DNA from: Lepidodermella squamata
Lineage: Eukaryota > Gastrotricha
Assembly (NCBI GenBank): GCA_047495785.1
Contig: JBLDXI010000054.1
Span: forward strand, 2,666,001 to 2,730,000
Length of the DNA stretch: 64,000 bases
Direction of reading: 5' to 3'
The notes below the pieces were generated by a model. The model ran no database searches. It saw only the letters and a list, made by a program, of their open reading frames with translations, and was not told the origin of the DNA. Numbering within the stretch: the stretch's first letter is position 1; the number at the start of each line of letters is the position of its first letter. Below, in pieces: positions 1 to 10,776 of the stretch. A program made the translations under genes and the position numbers.

Positions 1-362
1 AACTTTTTGAGCCGCACACTGCACATAATAATTTTGAAAAATCCAGCTTAATATCGAGAGGAACAGGTTTTTCTAAATCCGGCCCAAAAACGGCCTCTTC
101 GCAATATTTCAGCCGATGAAATCGACATTTCGACCCGTCTTCTGTGCCACAGGTACAGGGTAGCTGCTTGCCGCGATTTCTCGATAAAAATTTCTGAAAA
201 GCAACAACAAATTAGGAATTAGATTAACATAAAAACGGTAATTCGTACCCGACACGCTTCACAGATTACATTATTGGACGGAGATGAATCATCTGCCGAT
301 TTATTGTCGTTACTCGCCAATAATGAGCACGCATAACAGTTTTGGCCCAAATGAGACATCAT
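1..362 (-). CDS. Nuclear receptor with two DNA-binding domains, copy 0 (partial, 5' end only)
   Basis: First two exons of a fourth tandem receptor; the rest lies beyond the left edge. Exon 1 is 249-362 (start ATGATG at 362), exon 2 is 1-193 and continues out of the window. Visible protein: a C-x2-C pair, then the P-box-like CEACR at the exon 1/2 junction, then KFLSRNRGK, a CxC, and CRFHRLKYC, which matches the NR second-finger pattern CRxCRLxKC with Cys replaced by His. The exon 2 end (CAVCGSKS) begins the second, canonical DBD as in the three downstream-strand paralogs. An unpaired 3' splice site (AG at 371-372) sits 8 nt before the ATG, and the gene begins only 95 bp after the stop of copy 3. 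Role inferred: DNA-binding, ligand-regulated transcription factor. Confidence 0.8.
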
Positions 363-457
363 TAAAAATTCTATAACAAAATTAATTAATTAATTAAAAA
401 ACTATTTTATGCCATTTTACAAAATTTTAGAACCGTGAGCATTAAATTAATCTCAGA

Positions 458-2623
458 TCATGTTGAGATATTAAGCAGCTTTTGAGTGAATTCGGTTACC
501 AGTTGCGTATACAAAGGTCTCAATTCTGGAAATCGCGTCATTATCAAATTGAAAAAATCTTGAAATATCGTCGTTGCCCGCCGAAGTACAGGTAATAATT
601 GGTACAGCGAGGCTATTTTCGACTCGGCATCAGCCCCGTAATTTTTCAAAAAATCGTCAAAAATTGCATTTTCGTAACGGCGGCGCCATTTAGTAACAAC
701 ATCAACGCTTTGTAAATTTGGCAAACCTAAAACGAAAAAAAATCATAATTTTCCGAGAAATTTAATTATAGACAAATTACCGTTGTTAAATAGCAGTAAG
801 GCACATAGAATTGCGAATTCTCGTAAGTTGGTTATTACAGGCGACTGAGCGTTGCCGGCTTCGATCATGAAAGAGCGAAGTTGAGCTGCAAATTGCGGTA
901 GCTCGCTTTCACTGACCTCCCACGCCTCGCCCTCTAGAGAGAAGACGTTCGCTTTTTGATTCACAACATCAAACTGCAGCGACAGCTGAGCCACTATGAC
1001 CGGGAAAAGGCCTTGAGTGAATAACACAACACGGTCGGGAAATGAAATTTCTTGAAAGCCTGTTATAATAAAATACGATTAGTCGCTAATAGAAAAACAG
1101 AGAAAATATTTAAATAACCTGGTAGATATTGGAAAAAACCAGCTACGCATCTCACATACGTATCTGTGGCCCGAATTCTTATAGCTGTTGCTTCAGCTTT
1201 ACTCATATTAAAGCGAACCGGTTGCTCAACCTAAAAAATTCAAAAATGTAAGAATGCATAAATTAATAAAAGGGGTAAAAATTTGCGCCACTATAATTTG
1301 GTTCCAGCTCACTAAATTTATCGGTTTTTTTGCGATTTCCGAATATTTCCTTTCCTGTCCCTATTAGCACATCCAGGAAAATAATTTTAGGAAATTTGGC
1401 CATCGAATGGGGCTCACTTCGCCGGGTCCACCTGTTATATTTCATAATATTTTTGTATAATTTTGAAATTCCTTATAGCGATTTTCATAACTAAACGCAA
1501 ATAGCAATTTTTGCATGCATATAGTTGACCCTATAAAAAATCGATACCGGAAATCGATATCAGCACAGCGGACTGAAATCCAACGTTTAATTAGACCACT
1601 CTTCGTGCGAAGAGTGAGATCTATTGCCTTATAGGCTGGATAATAAAAATAATTGGGACGTGAAACTCGAAAAACTGCAATTTAGCGATGGAACCCTATA
1701 TTTAACGTGGGCCCTCAATAAAAAATTACCAGAGCTATTTCCGACAATTTTACAGCCGACTTGACTGCCTCGGCTACAACGTCTAGCTCGATAATAATTT
1801 CTGGGACGTTATAAATGACGCTTTCATTGCTAGCCGATACAATAACACCGCTGTCGACTGATGAGTTTTCAACTCGTTGATTTTCGATCGACGACGAGAT
1901 GGATTCATTTTCCAGCGAAGCCGCTGCTGCTTTTCTAACGATATCCGATCGCCGTTGCATGGAATGCCGGCCAACTGTGGCCTTATCGAAAGACATGCCA
2001 AGGGCGAGACATTTCGCAAATCGGCAGTTGCGGCATTTAAAGGCGCGCAATTATTGGTATTCGATTCGCATTCGTATTGATTTAAATAATCAGCGTTCGC
2101 CATCGAACGGCGGAAGAAGCTTTTACAAGCTTGGCAAGAGATCACGCCAAAGTGATACCCACTACCTAAAATTAAATAAATTCAATGAAAAGTTGAAAAA
2201 TGGTTAAATTATTTGTGGATCAGAAAATTCCACCTTAAAATTACTTTTTTGGCCGCAAATTTCACACGGCATTTCCGAAAAGTTGAGCCTGATATTTCTC
2301 GGGCGCATTCCACCGGCCGTATTGTCGCCGCCGATAGTGATCTCCTCACATTTTTGAAGCCGATGGAACCGGCATTTGAATTTGCGCTCATCATCGCCAC
2401 AACTGCATGGTAGCGTTTTACCTCGATTTCGCGCTAGAAATTTCTAAAAAGAAATTAAAAACATTTAATTAAATTTATTTAGCAAATGTTTTACCCGACA
2501 AGCTTCGCATAGACCTGGCGAAGGGTTGCTGCGGTTGACGAATTTTCCGGTTTCATTTTCGAATCCTGCGGCCGTGAAAAATTCGTTGCAGGCGTCGCAA
2601 CGAAACCGCGTGGATTTACTCAT
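458..2623 (-). pseudogene. Nuclear receptor with two DNA-binding domains, copy 3 (1-nt frameshift in second DBD)
   Basis: Six-exon model by alignment with its neighbours: 2495-2623, 2245-2443, 1730-2165, 1119-1230, 781-1059, 458-726. It has the divergent N-terminal DBD (CDAC...CEACR|KFLARNRGK...CRFHRLQKC), then the canonical DBD (CEIC...YHFGVISCQACKSFFRRS), hinge and a ligand-binding domain ending in an AF-2-like helix (FTQKLL). Exon 3 is 436 nt where phase demands 437: the frame breaks between the NNC cysteine and FKCRNCRFAKC, around 2041-2044, so the second zinc finger is read from two frames. All other exons keep exactly the paralog lengths (199, 112, 279 nt) with intact frames, so this is either a very young pseudogene or a base missing from the assembly. 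Intron 3 (1231-1729) is 499 bp, longest of the group. Confidence 0.8.
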
Positions 2624-2639
2624 CAATTTTCCATAAAAT

Positions 2640-2641
2640 CT
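2640..2641 (-). promoter_or_regulatory. Unpaired 3' splice site before NR copy 3 (candidate spliced-leader acceptor)
   Basis: TTTTTTGTTTTAG ends here, 16 nt before the ATG at 2623, with no in-gene donor needed upstream. Same arrangement as in the other NR copies; fits trans-splicing but an untranslated first exon is possible. Confidence 0.55.
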
Positions 2642-2868
2642 AAAACAAAAAAATTTAAATTGTTTAAACAAATAATTTAATCTCAAAAACGTTTAAACAG
2701 CACTTACACCGGTATAAAAAATCACTATAATAATACTGGTAAAGATTCAGTCAACAAGATTTTAAAAGTCGTGGTCAGAGTTACAAGAAAGCTCCATATA
2801 AAATTGCATTTTCAACAGCCAAGAAGATAAAAAATACGGAAATTCCGAGTTCACGATATTGCATCTTG

Positions 2869-4697
2869 TCAATTGATAGACGGATTTTTCATAAGTTGCT
2901 CAGTAAATTCAGTTGCTAATTTCGACCAAAACAGCTTACTCTCCGGCGATCGGGCCGAAATCGCGGCAAAAAGTGCCTGGAAAATTGTCGTAGCACGGCG
3001 TAAAATCGGCAACAAGCGATAAAAAGCTGCAATTTTCGTCTCCAATTTATGACCGTAATTTCTAGCAAAGTCTTCAAAAAGCGCATTTTCATATCGGCGT
3101 CGAATTTTATAAACAATTTCAGGATATTGAAGATTCGGAGTATCTAGATTAAAAAAATTAAATTGCTGCAATAAAAATAGATTTTTTCTCTCACTATTGT
3201 TGAATAGCAAAATTGCGCATAAAACTGAGAATTCGGCGAAACTCGCAATAGATTGAAATTGCGTATTTCCAACTTCGATCATGTAATCTCGAAGTTTGAC
3301 GGCGAATTCCGGCATTTGTTGGGCACCCATTTGAAAGGTTGTTTCATCCATTGCAAACATTTTCGGCCGCTGATTTTCAACGTCAAACTGAAGCGACATT
3401 TGAGCGGCCATTATCGGGTGAAAACCCTGCGTGAATAACAAAACTCTATCCGGCATAGCCAGTTCTTTAATACCTAGGATAAAAACATGTGAAAATTCGT
3501 AGAAAAAATGTAACTTGAGTAAATTTAAACAAATTTACCAGGTAGGTCATGGAAAAAGGCCGCGACGCTTCTCACAAAAATTTCCAAGGACTGAACTCGT
3601 AGAGCAGTAGATTCAGCCTTAGACATACCAGGTCGAATTTGCGTTTGGACCTGAAAAAAAGTTCATTTAAATTTTTCAGTGGAAATTTAAAAATTCAAAA
3701 TTTTACCAAATTATCTTGTTTACGAAAAAATTAACCTAGAATTTTATGGAAATTTATTCACATTTTTTCTAAAATTAAAAATGTCTAGAATTTTCGGGAA
3801 TATTTAGGAGAATTAATTTTTTTGGTGCTGGAATTATAAAAATACTTACCGAAGCTATATCAGCTAATTTCGCAGCCGCATGAGTAGCTGCCGATATCAA
3901 GTCGATTTCAACTGTAATTTCCGAATAACTACTTTCAGGGCCGTTTGAATGAACATTGCCCACACCAGAATCAGTTTCACTAGCATTTCGGCTCGAATCT
4001 TCATCCAACTGATAACTCGTCTCTTCATTCTCCGAATCATCTAAACCGCGATGTTGCGATTTGTTGATGATCGCAATTTTTCGCTGGGAATTATGCCGGC
4101 CGACAGTTGCTTTACTCAGCGACATGCCAGCACGGAGGCATTTCGCAAATCGGCACTGGCGGCATCGCAAATTCGCGCATTTCGCCGCATTCGATTTGCA
4201 CTTGTATTTCGTCCAAAAATCATCCAACATCGACCGGCGGAAAAAACTTTTACAACCCTGACACGAAATAGCGCCGAAATGATATCCGTTACCTAATATT
4301 AAAATTTTAATAAAAAATCATAAAAAAAAGATAAAATTACTTTCAAGACCGCAAATTTCGCACTGCATGAGTGAAAAATCCAGCTTAATTTCTTGAGGTT
4401 TCGGAGCTAACGGATCTTCACGCATTTCCTCGCAGTATTTCAGACGATGAAAACGGCATTTAGCCTTCTGATCGATATCGCAAGTGCAGGGTAAATCTTT
4501 TCCGCGATTTCGTGATAAAAATTTCTAAAAATAACTCGTTATAAAAATTCCACCTTAAAATTAATAAAATGTACCCGGCACGCTTCGCATAATCCGGCAG
4601 CGGAAACTAAGCCACTTGATTCGATGGGTGAGCTGCCATTTAATTTGCTGCAAACTCGACATTGATAGGCAGCATTTGATAAATTATCCGACGACAT
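2869..4697 (-). CDS. Nuclear receptor with two DNA-binding domains, copy 2
   Basis: Six exons: 4575-4697, 4341-4524, 3850-4292, 3539-3650, 3195-3473, 2869-3143; 471 aa, all phases consistent. N-terminal divergent DBD: CRVC (near residue 13), CEACR|KFLSRNRGK (near 38-50), CTC, and CRFHRLKYC. Second DBD: CEIC, YHFGAISCQGCKSFFRRS (P-box CQGCKS), then CKSNAAKC and CRQCRFAKC followed by GMSLSKATVGRHN. An acidic Ser-rich hinge leads to a ligand-binding domain (about 245-471) with the helix 3-5 signature around AMPDRVLLFTQG and an AF-2-like end (FTEQLM). Function by family: zinc-finger transcription factor regulated by a small ligand or constitutively. Its ATG lies 43 bp after the stop of copy 1, favouring a polycistronic transcript. 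The ligand is unknown. Confidence 0.88.
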
Positions 4698-4708
4698 AAT
4701 AAAAAAAT

Positions 4709-4710
4709 CT
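4709..4710 (-). promoter_or_regulatory. Unpaired 3' splice site between NR copies 1 and 2 (candidate SL acceptor)
   Basis: TTTATTTGTAG lies 30 nt after the stop codon of copy 1 and 11 nt before the ATG of copy 2. There is no room for a separate promoter in the 43-bp gap, so an operon resolved by trans-splicing is the best explanation. Confidence 0.65.
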
Positions 4711-4740
4711 ACAAATAAAAAATTAAATTTAAATTTAAAA

Positions 4741-6379
4741 TCACGAAGCTTTGAGTAGCTCTTGCATGAAATCAAACGTCAATTTCGAAGTAATATCTCT
4801 AAATTCAGGATAAATCATTTTGATAGTAGCAAACAATTCTTGAAAAAAATTTGTTGCACGGCGTAATATTGGCAAGAGTTGATAGAAAGCTGCAGTTTTG
4901 ACCTCGGCCTCAATGCCGTGGTGCAATAAAAAATCATCACATATTGCTTGTTCGTAGCGACGACGAATTTTGAGCACAACATCAGCATTCTCAAGCCCAG
5001 GCGTGCCTGTTAAAAATGAGTCAGAACACAATTTAAATTAAAATTCATCGTCATCTCACAACTGTTGAAGAGCAACAAGACGCATAACACAGCGAACTCT
5101 CGAATGCTGCTAATAGCTTGGCATTGCGCGTTGCCGGTTTCGATCATATAAGACATGAGTTTTGAAGTCAATTGCGGCAGTTCGTCAACGCTGACTCGCC
5201 AAGCTTCGTCGTCCATCGAAAAGAGATTCGGTCGTTGATTAACCACATCGAAATGAAGTGATAATTGGGCTGCGATCACCGGGTAACAGCCTTGGGTAAA
5301 TAATGCAATTCTATCCTTCATGGTAATTTCCTTCACCCCTACAATAAATCGGTAGAAATTCCTAAAGAATTAAAAAAAATCGAATTCAAAATACCAGGTA
5401 GATCTTGAAAAAATGAAGCGACACATTGAAGATAAACTGATGTTGCCTCGTCGCGAATAGCTGCCGCTTCAGGAATAGTCATATGCGACCGCACAGATAC
5501 TTGAACCTATAATTAAAAAATTAAATTAATCTTGGATTTAAAAAAAATGATTACCGATGAAATGCCAGCTAATTTTGTTGCTGCAATGGCAGCGGCTTGA
5601 ATAATGTCATGATTGTTCACCGTCGAAAATTCGCTGAATTTTGGCTGAAAACTGCTCGAGTTCGAGGAGCCAAGTTCGCTTGGCGCTGATTCAACCGGTT
5701 TTTCAATAGCCTTTTTGACAATTTTGGCTCTTAGCTCCATATTATGCCGACCAACAGCGGCCTTGTCGGCGGACATACCAACTTGAAGGCATTTATTATA
5801 ACGGCATTTCCGGCATTTTAAAACTGAGCAATCGCTTGATTGATTGCATGCGTATTGCTTCCAAAATTCCTTCGCGATAGATCGACGAAAAAAACTTTTA
5901 CAGCCTTGGCATGCGATTGCACCGAAATGGTAACCATTGCCTATTTTTACAGCGTTAAAAACAAGGTCAAACCAAGGCGATGAAAAAAACAGACTTTTTC
6001 CACCACAGACTTCACATGACATCATGGAAAAATTCAGCTTCAAATTGCGAGGCCTGGTTTTTCCCGGATTTTCCCTGCTCAGATTTAAGGTAGATTCGCG
6101 GCATTTTAGCAGGCGGTGATAACGGCACTGAAGTTTTCGTTTGCTGCCGCAGCTGCATGTAAAATCTCTATCGCGATTTCTCGAATAAAATTTCTAGGCG
6201 ATAAAAAAAACCATTTAACCTAGAAAAATAGAAAAAATTGGAAAAATCACCCTGCAAGCCTCGCATAGACCAGGCGATGAGCTGACCAGAAATTTGCCAG
6301 GAATTTCTGACTTATTATCAGTTTTAAATAATTCGTTGCAAGCCTCGCAACATTTTGACCCGTCGGAAGACGAGGTCAT
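4741..6379 (-). CDS. Nuclear receptor with two DNA-binding domains, copy 1 (first of the array)
   Basis: Six exons: 6251-6379, 5995-6193, 5555-5940, 5395-5506, 5060-5338, 4741-5006; 456 aa. First DBD: CEAC at 11-14, CEACR at 39-43 (P-box position), CSC at 56-58, CRYHRLLKC at 66-74, where His69 occupies a normal zinc Cys position. Second DBD: CEVC at 103-106, C120-x2-C123 with CKSFFRRS, second finger CNQSSDC and CRKCRYNKC, then the GM...KAAVGRHN extension. Ligand-binding domain about 225-456 with FTQGCYPVIAAQLSLHFDV and AF-2-like FMQELL. A 54-bp intron after residue 109 could be read through in frame, but the paralogs show it is spliced. It is the most upstream gene of the tandem run, so any promoter should lie beyond 6382; a 3' splice site (TTTTTTATAG) ends 1 nt before the ATG. 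Confidence 0.88.
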
Positions 6380-6380
6380 T

Positions 6381-6382
6381 CT
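6381..6382 (-). promoter_or_regulatory. Unpaired 3' splice site before NR copy 1 (candidate SL acceptor)
   Basis: TTTTTTATAG, leaving a 1-nt leader before the ATG at 6379. Such a short leader makes sense if a capped spliced leader is added. Confidence 0.55.
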
Positions 6383-7891
6383 ATAAAAAATTTAAATTTA
6401 AATAAATAGGACAGACCTAAAAAGAGCTGAAAAATAATCGGAAATTTAGATGATTTTCCGAAAATAGTACCGGCAGGGTAAAATGACAATTTTAACGATG
6501 AAGTTTTGTAGAAACTTGAAAGATATTTACCGCATATTCTGGTGAATATGTACCTTTGCATCGATGGCATATAAAATACTAGCGTTAAATAGAAAGCATC
6601 GAGCTTACACTGCGTAGAATATCGCATATAGTATAGTGAAGCCACGGTAGTGTTATTTATTGTAAAACGCGCTCTCGTATAAGCCCAGTACTACGGCTAG
6701 TACTGCCAAGTAATAGCAGAGCATTGGCAATAGTCCCTGAAAACAAGGCCACAATGCCGTAGAAGACATAAATTCATTCATCATCAGAGTATTGCGCGTA
6801 CTGAAAAGCCAGTTCAAGACTTGGGCGGAAAAACACAATTTACCACGATTTCTTCAATGACTTTTTTCGGTAATTATCTTCGATTCGGAAATGGGTTAAT
6901 TGCAGTAGGCACCCCTTTTTATTTGACAACCGCCGCCGTGCTGCATAGCACTGCATTACTAATAATAACGCAAGTGCCGCACGCAGATATGTAATAAAGA
7001 GAAATAACGCAGGCCCTATAATAATGACACGCTAGTAAAATTTTGTCGACATTGAGGAGCAAGGCTAAATTTTGATGTTAATTAGAATTAAAACCTCTCA
7101 CAGTCATGTACTGCGCTTTCAAAGCAAACGAGACTTCACGGTTCATCGGCGTGGTTGAAGAGATGATCATCATTAATGGCTTGCGACACTTTGTGCTAAT
7201 CAACACACCTCGTATAACGGCTAGCTTGATACAGTTATCTCAAAGCCGAATGAATAACTGGCTCGAAATCGTCTGGCTGAGATGCTTAAAAGCGGCAATT
7301 TTTTATTGAAAAATTGAAAAAATTAAATTGCCAAGATATGATGGCAAGGCATCGATATAATTTTTGTTATACAAAAATCCACCTTAATAATATTATTGTT
7401 TTGAAACGCACAAGGTCAATATAATTGTGAATTGCTTCTATCTTTTTTTCGAGTTCAGCAATCGTGTGCCGCTTGGTTTTAGTGGACGTGTGCGCAAGGA
7501 ATCGCGCGTCTTTTGTATTATTTTATTAGCTTCAATGAAACGAGAACAAATTAGTAGATTTGCAAAAAACCTCGGAGGCAAAATCACTGTGAGCGTAAAT
7601 AGGAAATTCAATTTTTTGCATCATCCTATCTGCGCTATATTCAGCGTAGCCCATCCCGATCGATTTATTTTTTATTTCAGCGATAAAAAATGGCTTTTCC
7701 AGTGGCTTTTCTCGGAAAAAAGGCGTGGTAAGAGATATTAAAATGGGCGGAAAACAGAGGAAGAGATATCTCATGGGAATGTTATCTGGGGCGAGAAGAG
7801 TTGTGCGGTATCTCAACCGCCCTTTGGAACTTCACTTACCACTTACCATGGTAGCTCTCTAGAAAATACTTAATAAAACCAACACTGATAA
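6383..7891. other. Intergenic region between the NR array and the ankyrin gene
   Basis: About 1.5 kb between divergent genes. Short open frames occur on both strands but none has a recognisable domain, splice context or paralog, and I see no RNA gene. It should hold the promoter of the NR array and that of the ankyrin gene. Confidence 0.5.
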
Positions 7892-10432
7892 ATGGAGGAG
7901 ACACATGAAATTTCGGTAATTTCACGCTTAAAAAATCATGTATTTCAATCATAAATTTTATTTAAGGTGGATGAATTTGACTCGAACGCGAGTTTGTTGA
8001 GTGCTGCAGCTAGCGGAGATGTCGATGAGCTGAGGCAATTATTAATAGACGGCGCTGACCCGAATTCAGCTGATGAGCAGGGTGTCACAGCGTTGATGGT
8101 CTGCGCCAAAGAGGGACATGTCGAAGCGTTTCAACTGCTGCTTGAAAATGGCGCCGATGTAGCGGCGGAAGATGAGGACAAATGGACGGCGCTGATCTAC
8201 GCGGCGTACAACGGCGAACTGGCCTGCCTTGATCTAGCCATCCAAAACGGAGCTAATGTTAACGCTGTTGATGCTAAGGGCAAGTTGGCGCTGATGTCGG
8301 CGGTTCAAAACGAAACTTCGGCATGTGCTGCTAGAATCTTGGAACATTGCGACCAATGTTTGACGGCGAAAGATAATGACGGATGGACAGCTTTGTTCTA
8401 CGCGGCGATGGCTGGTTCTGTGCAAAACATCGATTTCCTAGTGGCTAATAGCCAAGATCCTAATGCTAAGGATAACAATGGCCAAAGCCCGCTGATGATC
8501 GCAGCACATGAGGGTCATGTCGAGGCGACTCTTTCATTGATCAAAAACGGCTCAGACCTTAATTTAACCGACTCTTTGGGGCAAACAGCTTTATTCTATG
8601 CAGTCACGGCTGGCAAGACTGAAGCCGCGGAAGTTCTGCTACAGAAAGGGATCAATTTAGAGGTTGTCGCAAATGACGGGAAAACTGCGTTGCTATGGGC
8701 TGTTCAGAACAATCACCTTGAAACGCTTGAGGTCCTGCTGAGCCATGGGGCAAGTATCCATGTTGCTGATAATGAAGGCTGGAATGCATTGCTTTACGCA
8801 GTTGGTTGTGGGCATTCGGCTATTGTCGATCGTTTATTGAAAGTTGAAGGTGTCCAACTTGATTCGGTAACTTCGGAAGGCGAAAGTGCTGTTACTATCG
8901 CAGTTTTGAACAAGCATTCCGAAATATTACGACAATTACTAGAACACGGGGCTGATCTTGAAATAGCAGACGAAAATGGCTTTACCCCGGTTTTCCATGC
9001 AGTAGCTAATAGCGATGAAGAAATGGTGCGAAATTTGCTAGAAAAGGGGGAAAACATTAACGCGAAATGCAACAATGGTCGAATTCCATTGATGTACGCC
9101 CTAGAAAACAGAAGCACGATGATTGATACCCTGTTAGACTACGGGAGCGATGTTAACACGACTGATTCAGAGGGCTTTACAGCTCTTCATTACGCTGTCC
9201 TTCATGGGAATGACGAGGTTATTAGAATTGTTCTGGAAAGCCAAGAAGACGCTTCAACAGAAGTTCTAATGAATTCAATTTCATCAGCCTTCCAGTTGAA
9301 AAGAGAAGATATAATTGAGAAGCTGGTGGCAAGTTTAGACGTGCATGCAAGGTTAGACTCTAAGAACGGAGCGACCCCTTTAATCTTCGCTGCTGCATCC
9401 GGTGATCTCGAAACAGTGGATCTATTGCTGAAAAACGGGGCTGACATACATGCGAAAGACCACGCAGGATTGACTGCGTTGATTAGGGCTGTTTTGAATG
9501 AGCACCTTGATGTTTCCATATATCTGCTCCATTCTGGCGCTGGCGTTGACGACGCTATGCCTGACGGGAAAACTCCGGTATTCATTGCATCAGATCTCGG
9601 TAACCTGGCGATGGTCGAACTTATGATTAAACATGGTGCCCAAGTAAACATAGCCCTGAATGGAAAGGGGGAGACGCCGTTGATAACCGCTGCATACCAT
9701 GGCTTTATCGACATCATGAAATTACTCTTGGCATCTGGAGCTGATCTTCAGCGAAGAGTTAATGGTTGGCAGGTGGTTCATTTCGCAGCATTCTCAGGTC
9801 AGTTGGAAGTTTTGCGGTATCTCCTTCAAATTCAACCGAATTTCCGCGAGGCTGTTGATTTGAATGACAATACAGCAGTGATGATCAGCGTATTTCGGGG
9901 CCACGTCGATTGCGTGAAACTTCTTTGCGATTTGGGGGCTAGCCTTGAGTGGCGCAACAAAGACGGTGCGACCTGCCTGATCCTAGCTATCAAATCTGGC
10001 AAGGTCGAAATGGTTAAACTTCTACTGGACCGTGGTGTTAGTATGACTGGAGATGCAATACACCACGCTGCATTTGTTGGCTCACCCCAAATTATCAGTT
10101 TCTTATTGCTGAACTGCGCATTTGTTAACACGAAGAACGTTGATGGAATGACTCCTCTCATGATCGCTTGCATGCAGGGCCACTCTGAAACAGCTCAACT
10201 TCTGATCGAGAACGGGGCTGATAAGTATGAGAAGAATAATAATGGGTTATCTGCTATTCAATTGGCGGCTTCCCGCGGCCACACAGAGACGGTTCGAACT
10301 CTGGTTGAGTGTGGCACGATTCGAGGGATGAAACGGGCGAAGAAATACGCTAAACAGAACGGTTACATTGAAACTGTGGAACTAATCAAGAAAAATAAGA
10401 AAACTTGTTTTACAGCTTGCAATATTTCATAG
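7892..10432 (+). CDS. Ankyrin-repeat protein (about 24 repeats)
   Basis: Two exons: 7892-7915 (eight codons, MEETHEIS) and 7967-10432; 829 aa. The large frame has no ATG near its start; it begins with a GTG preceded by TTTATTTAAG, a 3' splice site. The in-phase ATG mini-exon with donor TCG|GTAATT supplies the start. Nearly the whole protein is a run of 33-residue ankyrin repeats (recurrent GxTALxxAxxxGHxxxVxLLLxxGADxN), ending in a short basic tail near 800-829. No signal peptide, membrane segment, kinase or death domain is visible, so it is probably a soluble scaffold binding other proteins. The ankyrin superfamily is too broad for a specific role. It stands alone on the plus strand, divergent from the NR array. 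Confidence 0.85.
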
Positions 10433-10776
10433 TTGGGCGAGAGAGGCTTTCAAAGTATTATAGGAGTGACATCGTTTGCTAAACTAGGCATGATTCATTA
10501 TTAAAATATTCTAAATTCTATAAACTTCGAGGCATGTATTCCATGTATATTTTTCATTTTCCAACGTCTGTGCCAAGTCTTCTATGGAAATTCCTCTTAG
10601 GACGTATTTATTGTCAATCTAATGTTCGCTCACTACTTGAGTAGGCGAACTTGAGGTACTTCCGATGTTAACTGTCGTAGCTGCTATCAGAGATCACGTT
10701 CAATCCTACAGAGCACGAATAATTGTTCCATTGAAAGCATTGCAGGCGTGTCAGAGAACTCATCTATTTTGAATCA
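10433..10776. other. Intergenic gap upstream of the tandem receptors
   Basis: 344 bp of AT-rich sequence between same-strand genes. No frame, RNA gene or repeat recognised; presumed 3' UTR of the ankyrin gene and promoter of the receptor. Confidence 0.4.

Noticed and set aside
2035-2050. Programmed ribosomal frameshift in NR copy 3
   Set aside because: No slippery heptamer with downstream structure evident, and the paralogs have no shift; error or mutation is simpler.
5941-5994. In-frame coding segment inside the second DBD of NR copy 1
   Set aside because: Readable without a stop, but it has GT...AG ends at the same phase as introns in the paralogs and would split the zinc finger.
6376-7816. 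Several 60-100-codon frames on both strands
   Set aside because: No domain, no paralog and no consistent splice signals.
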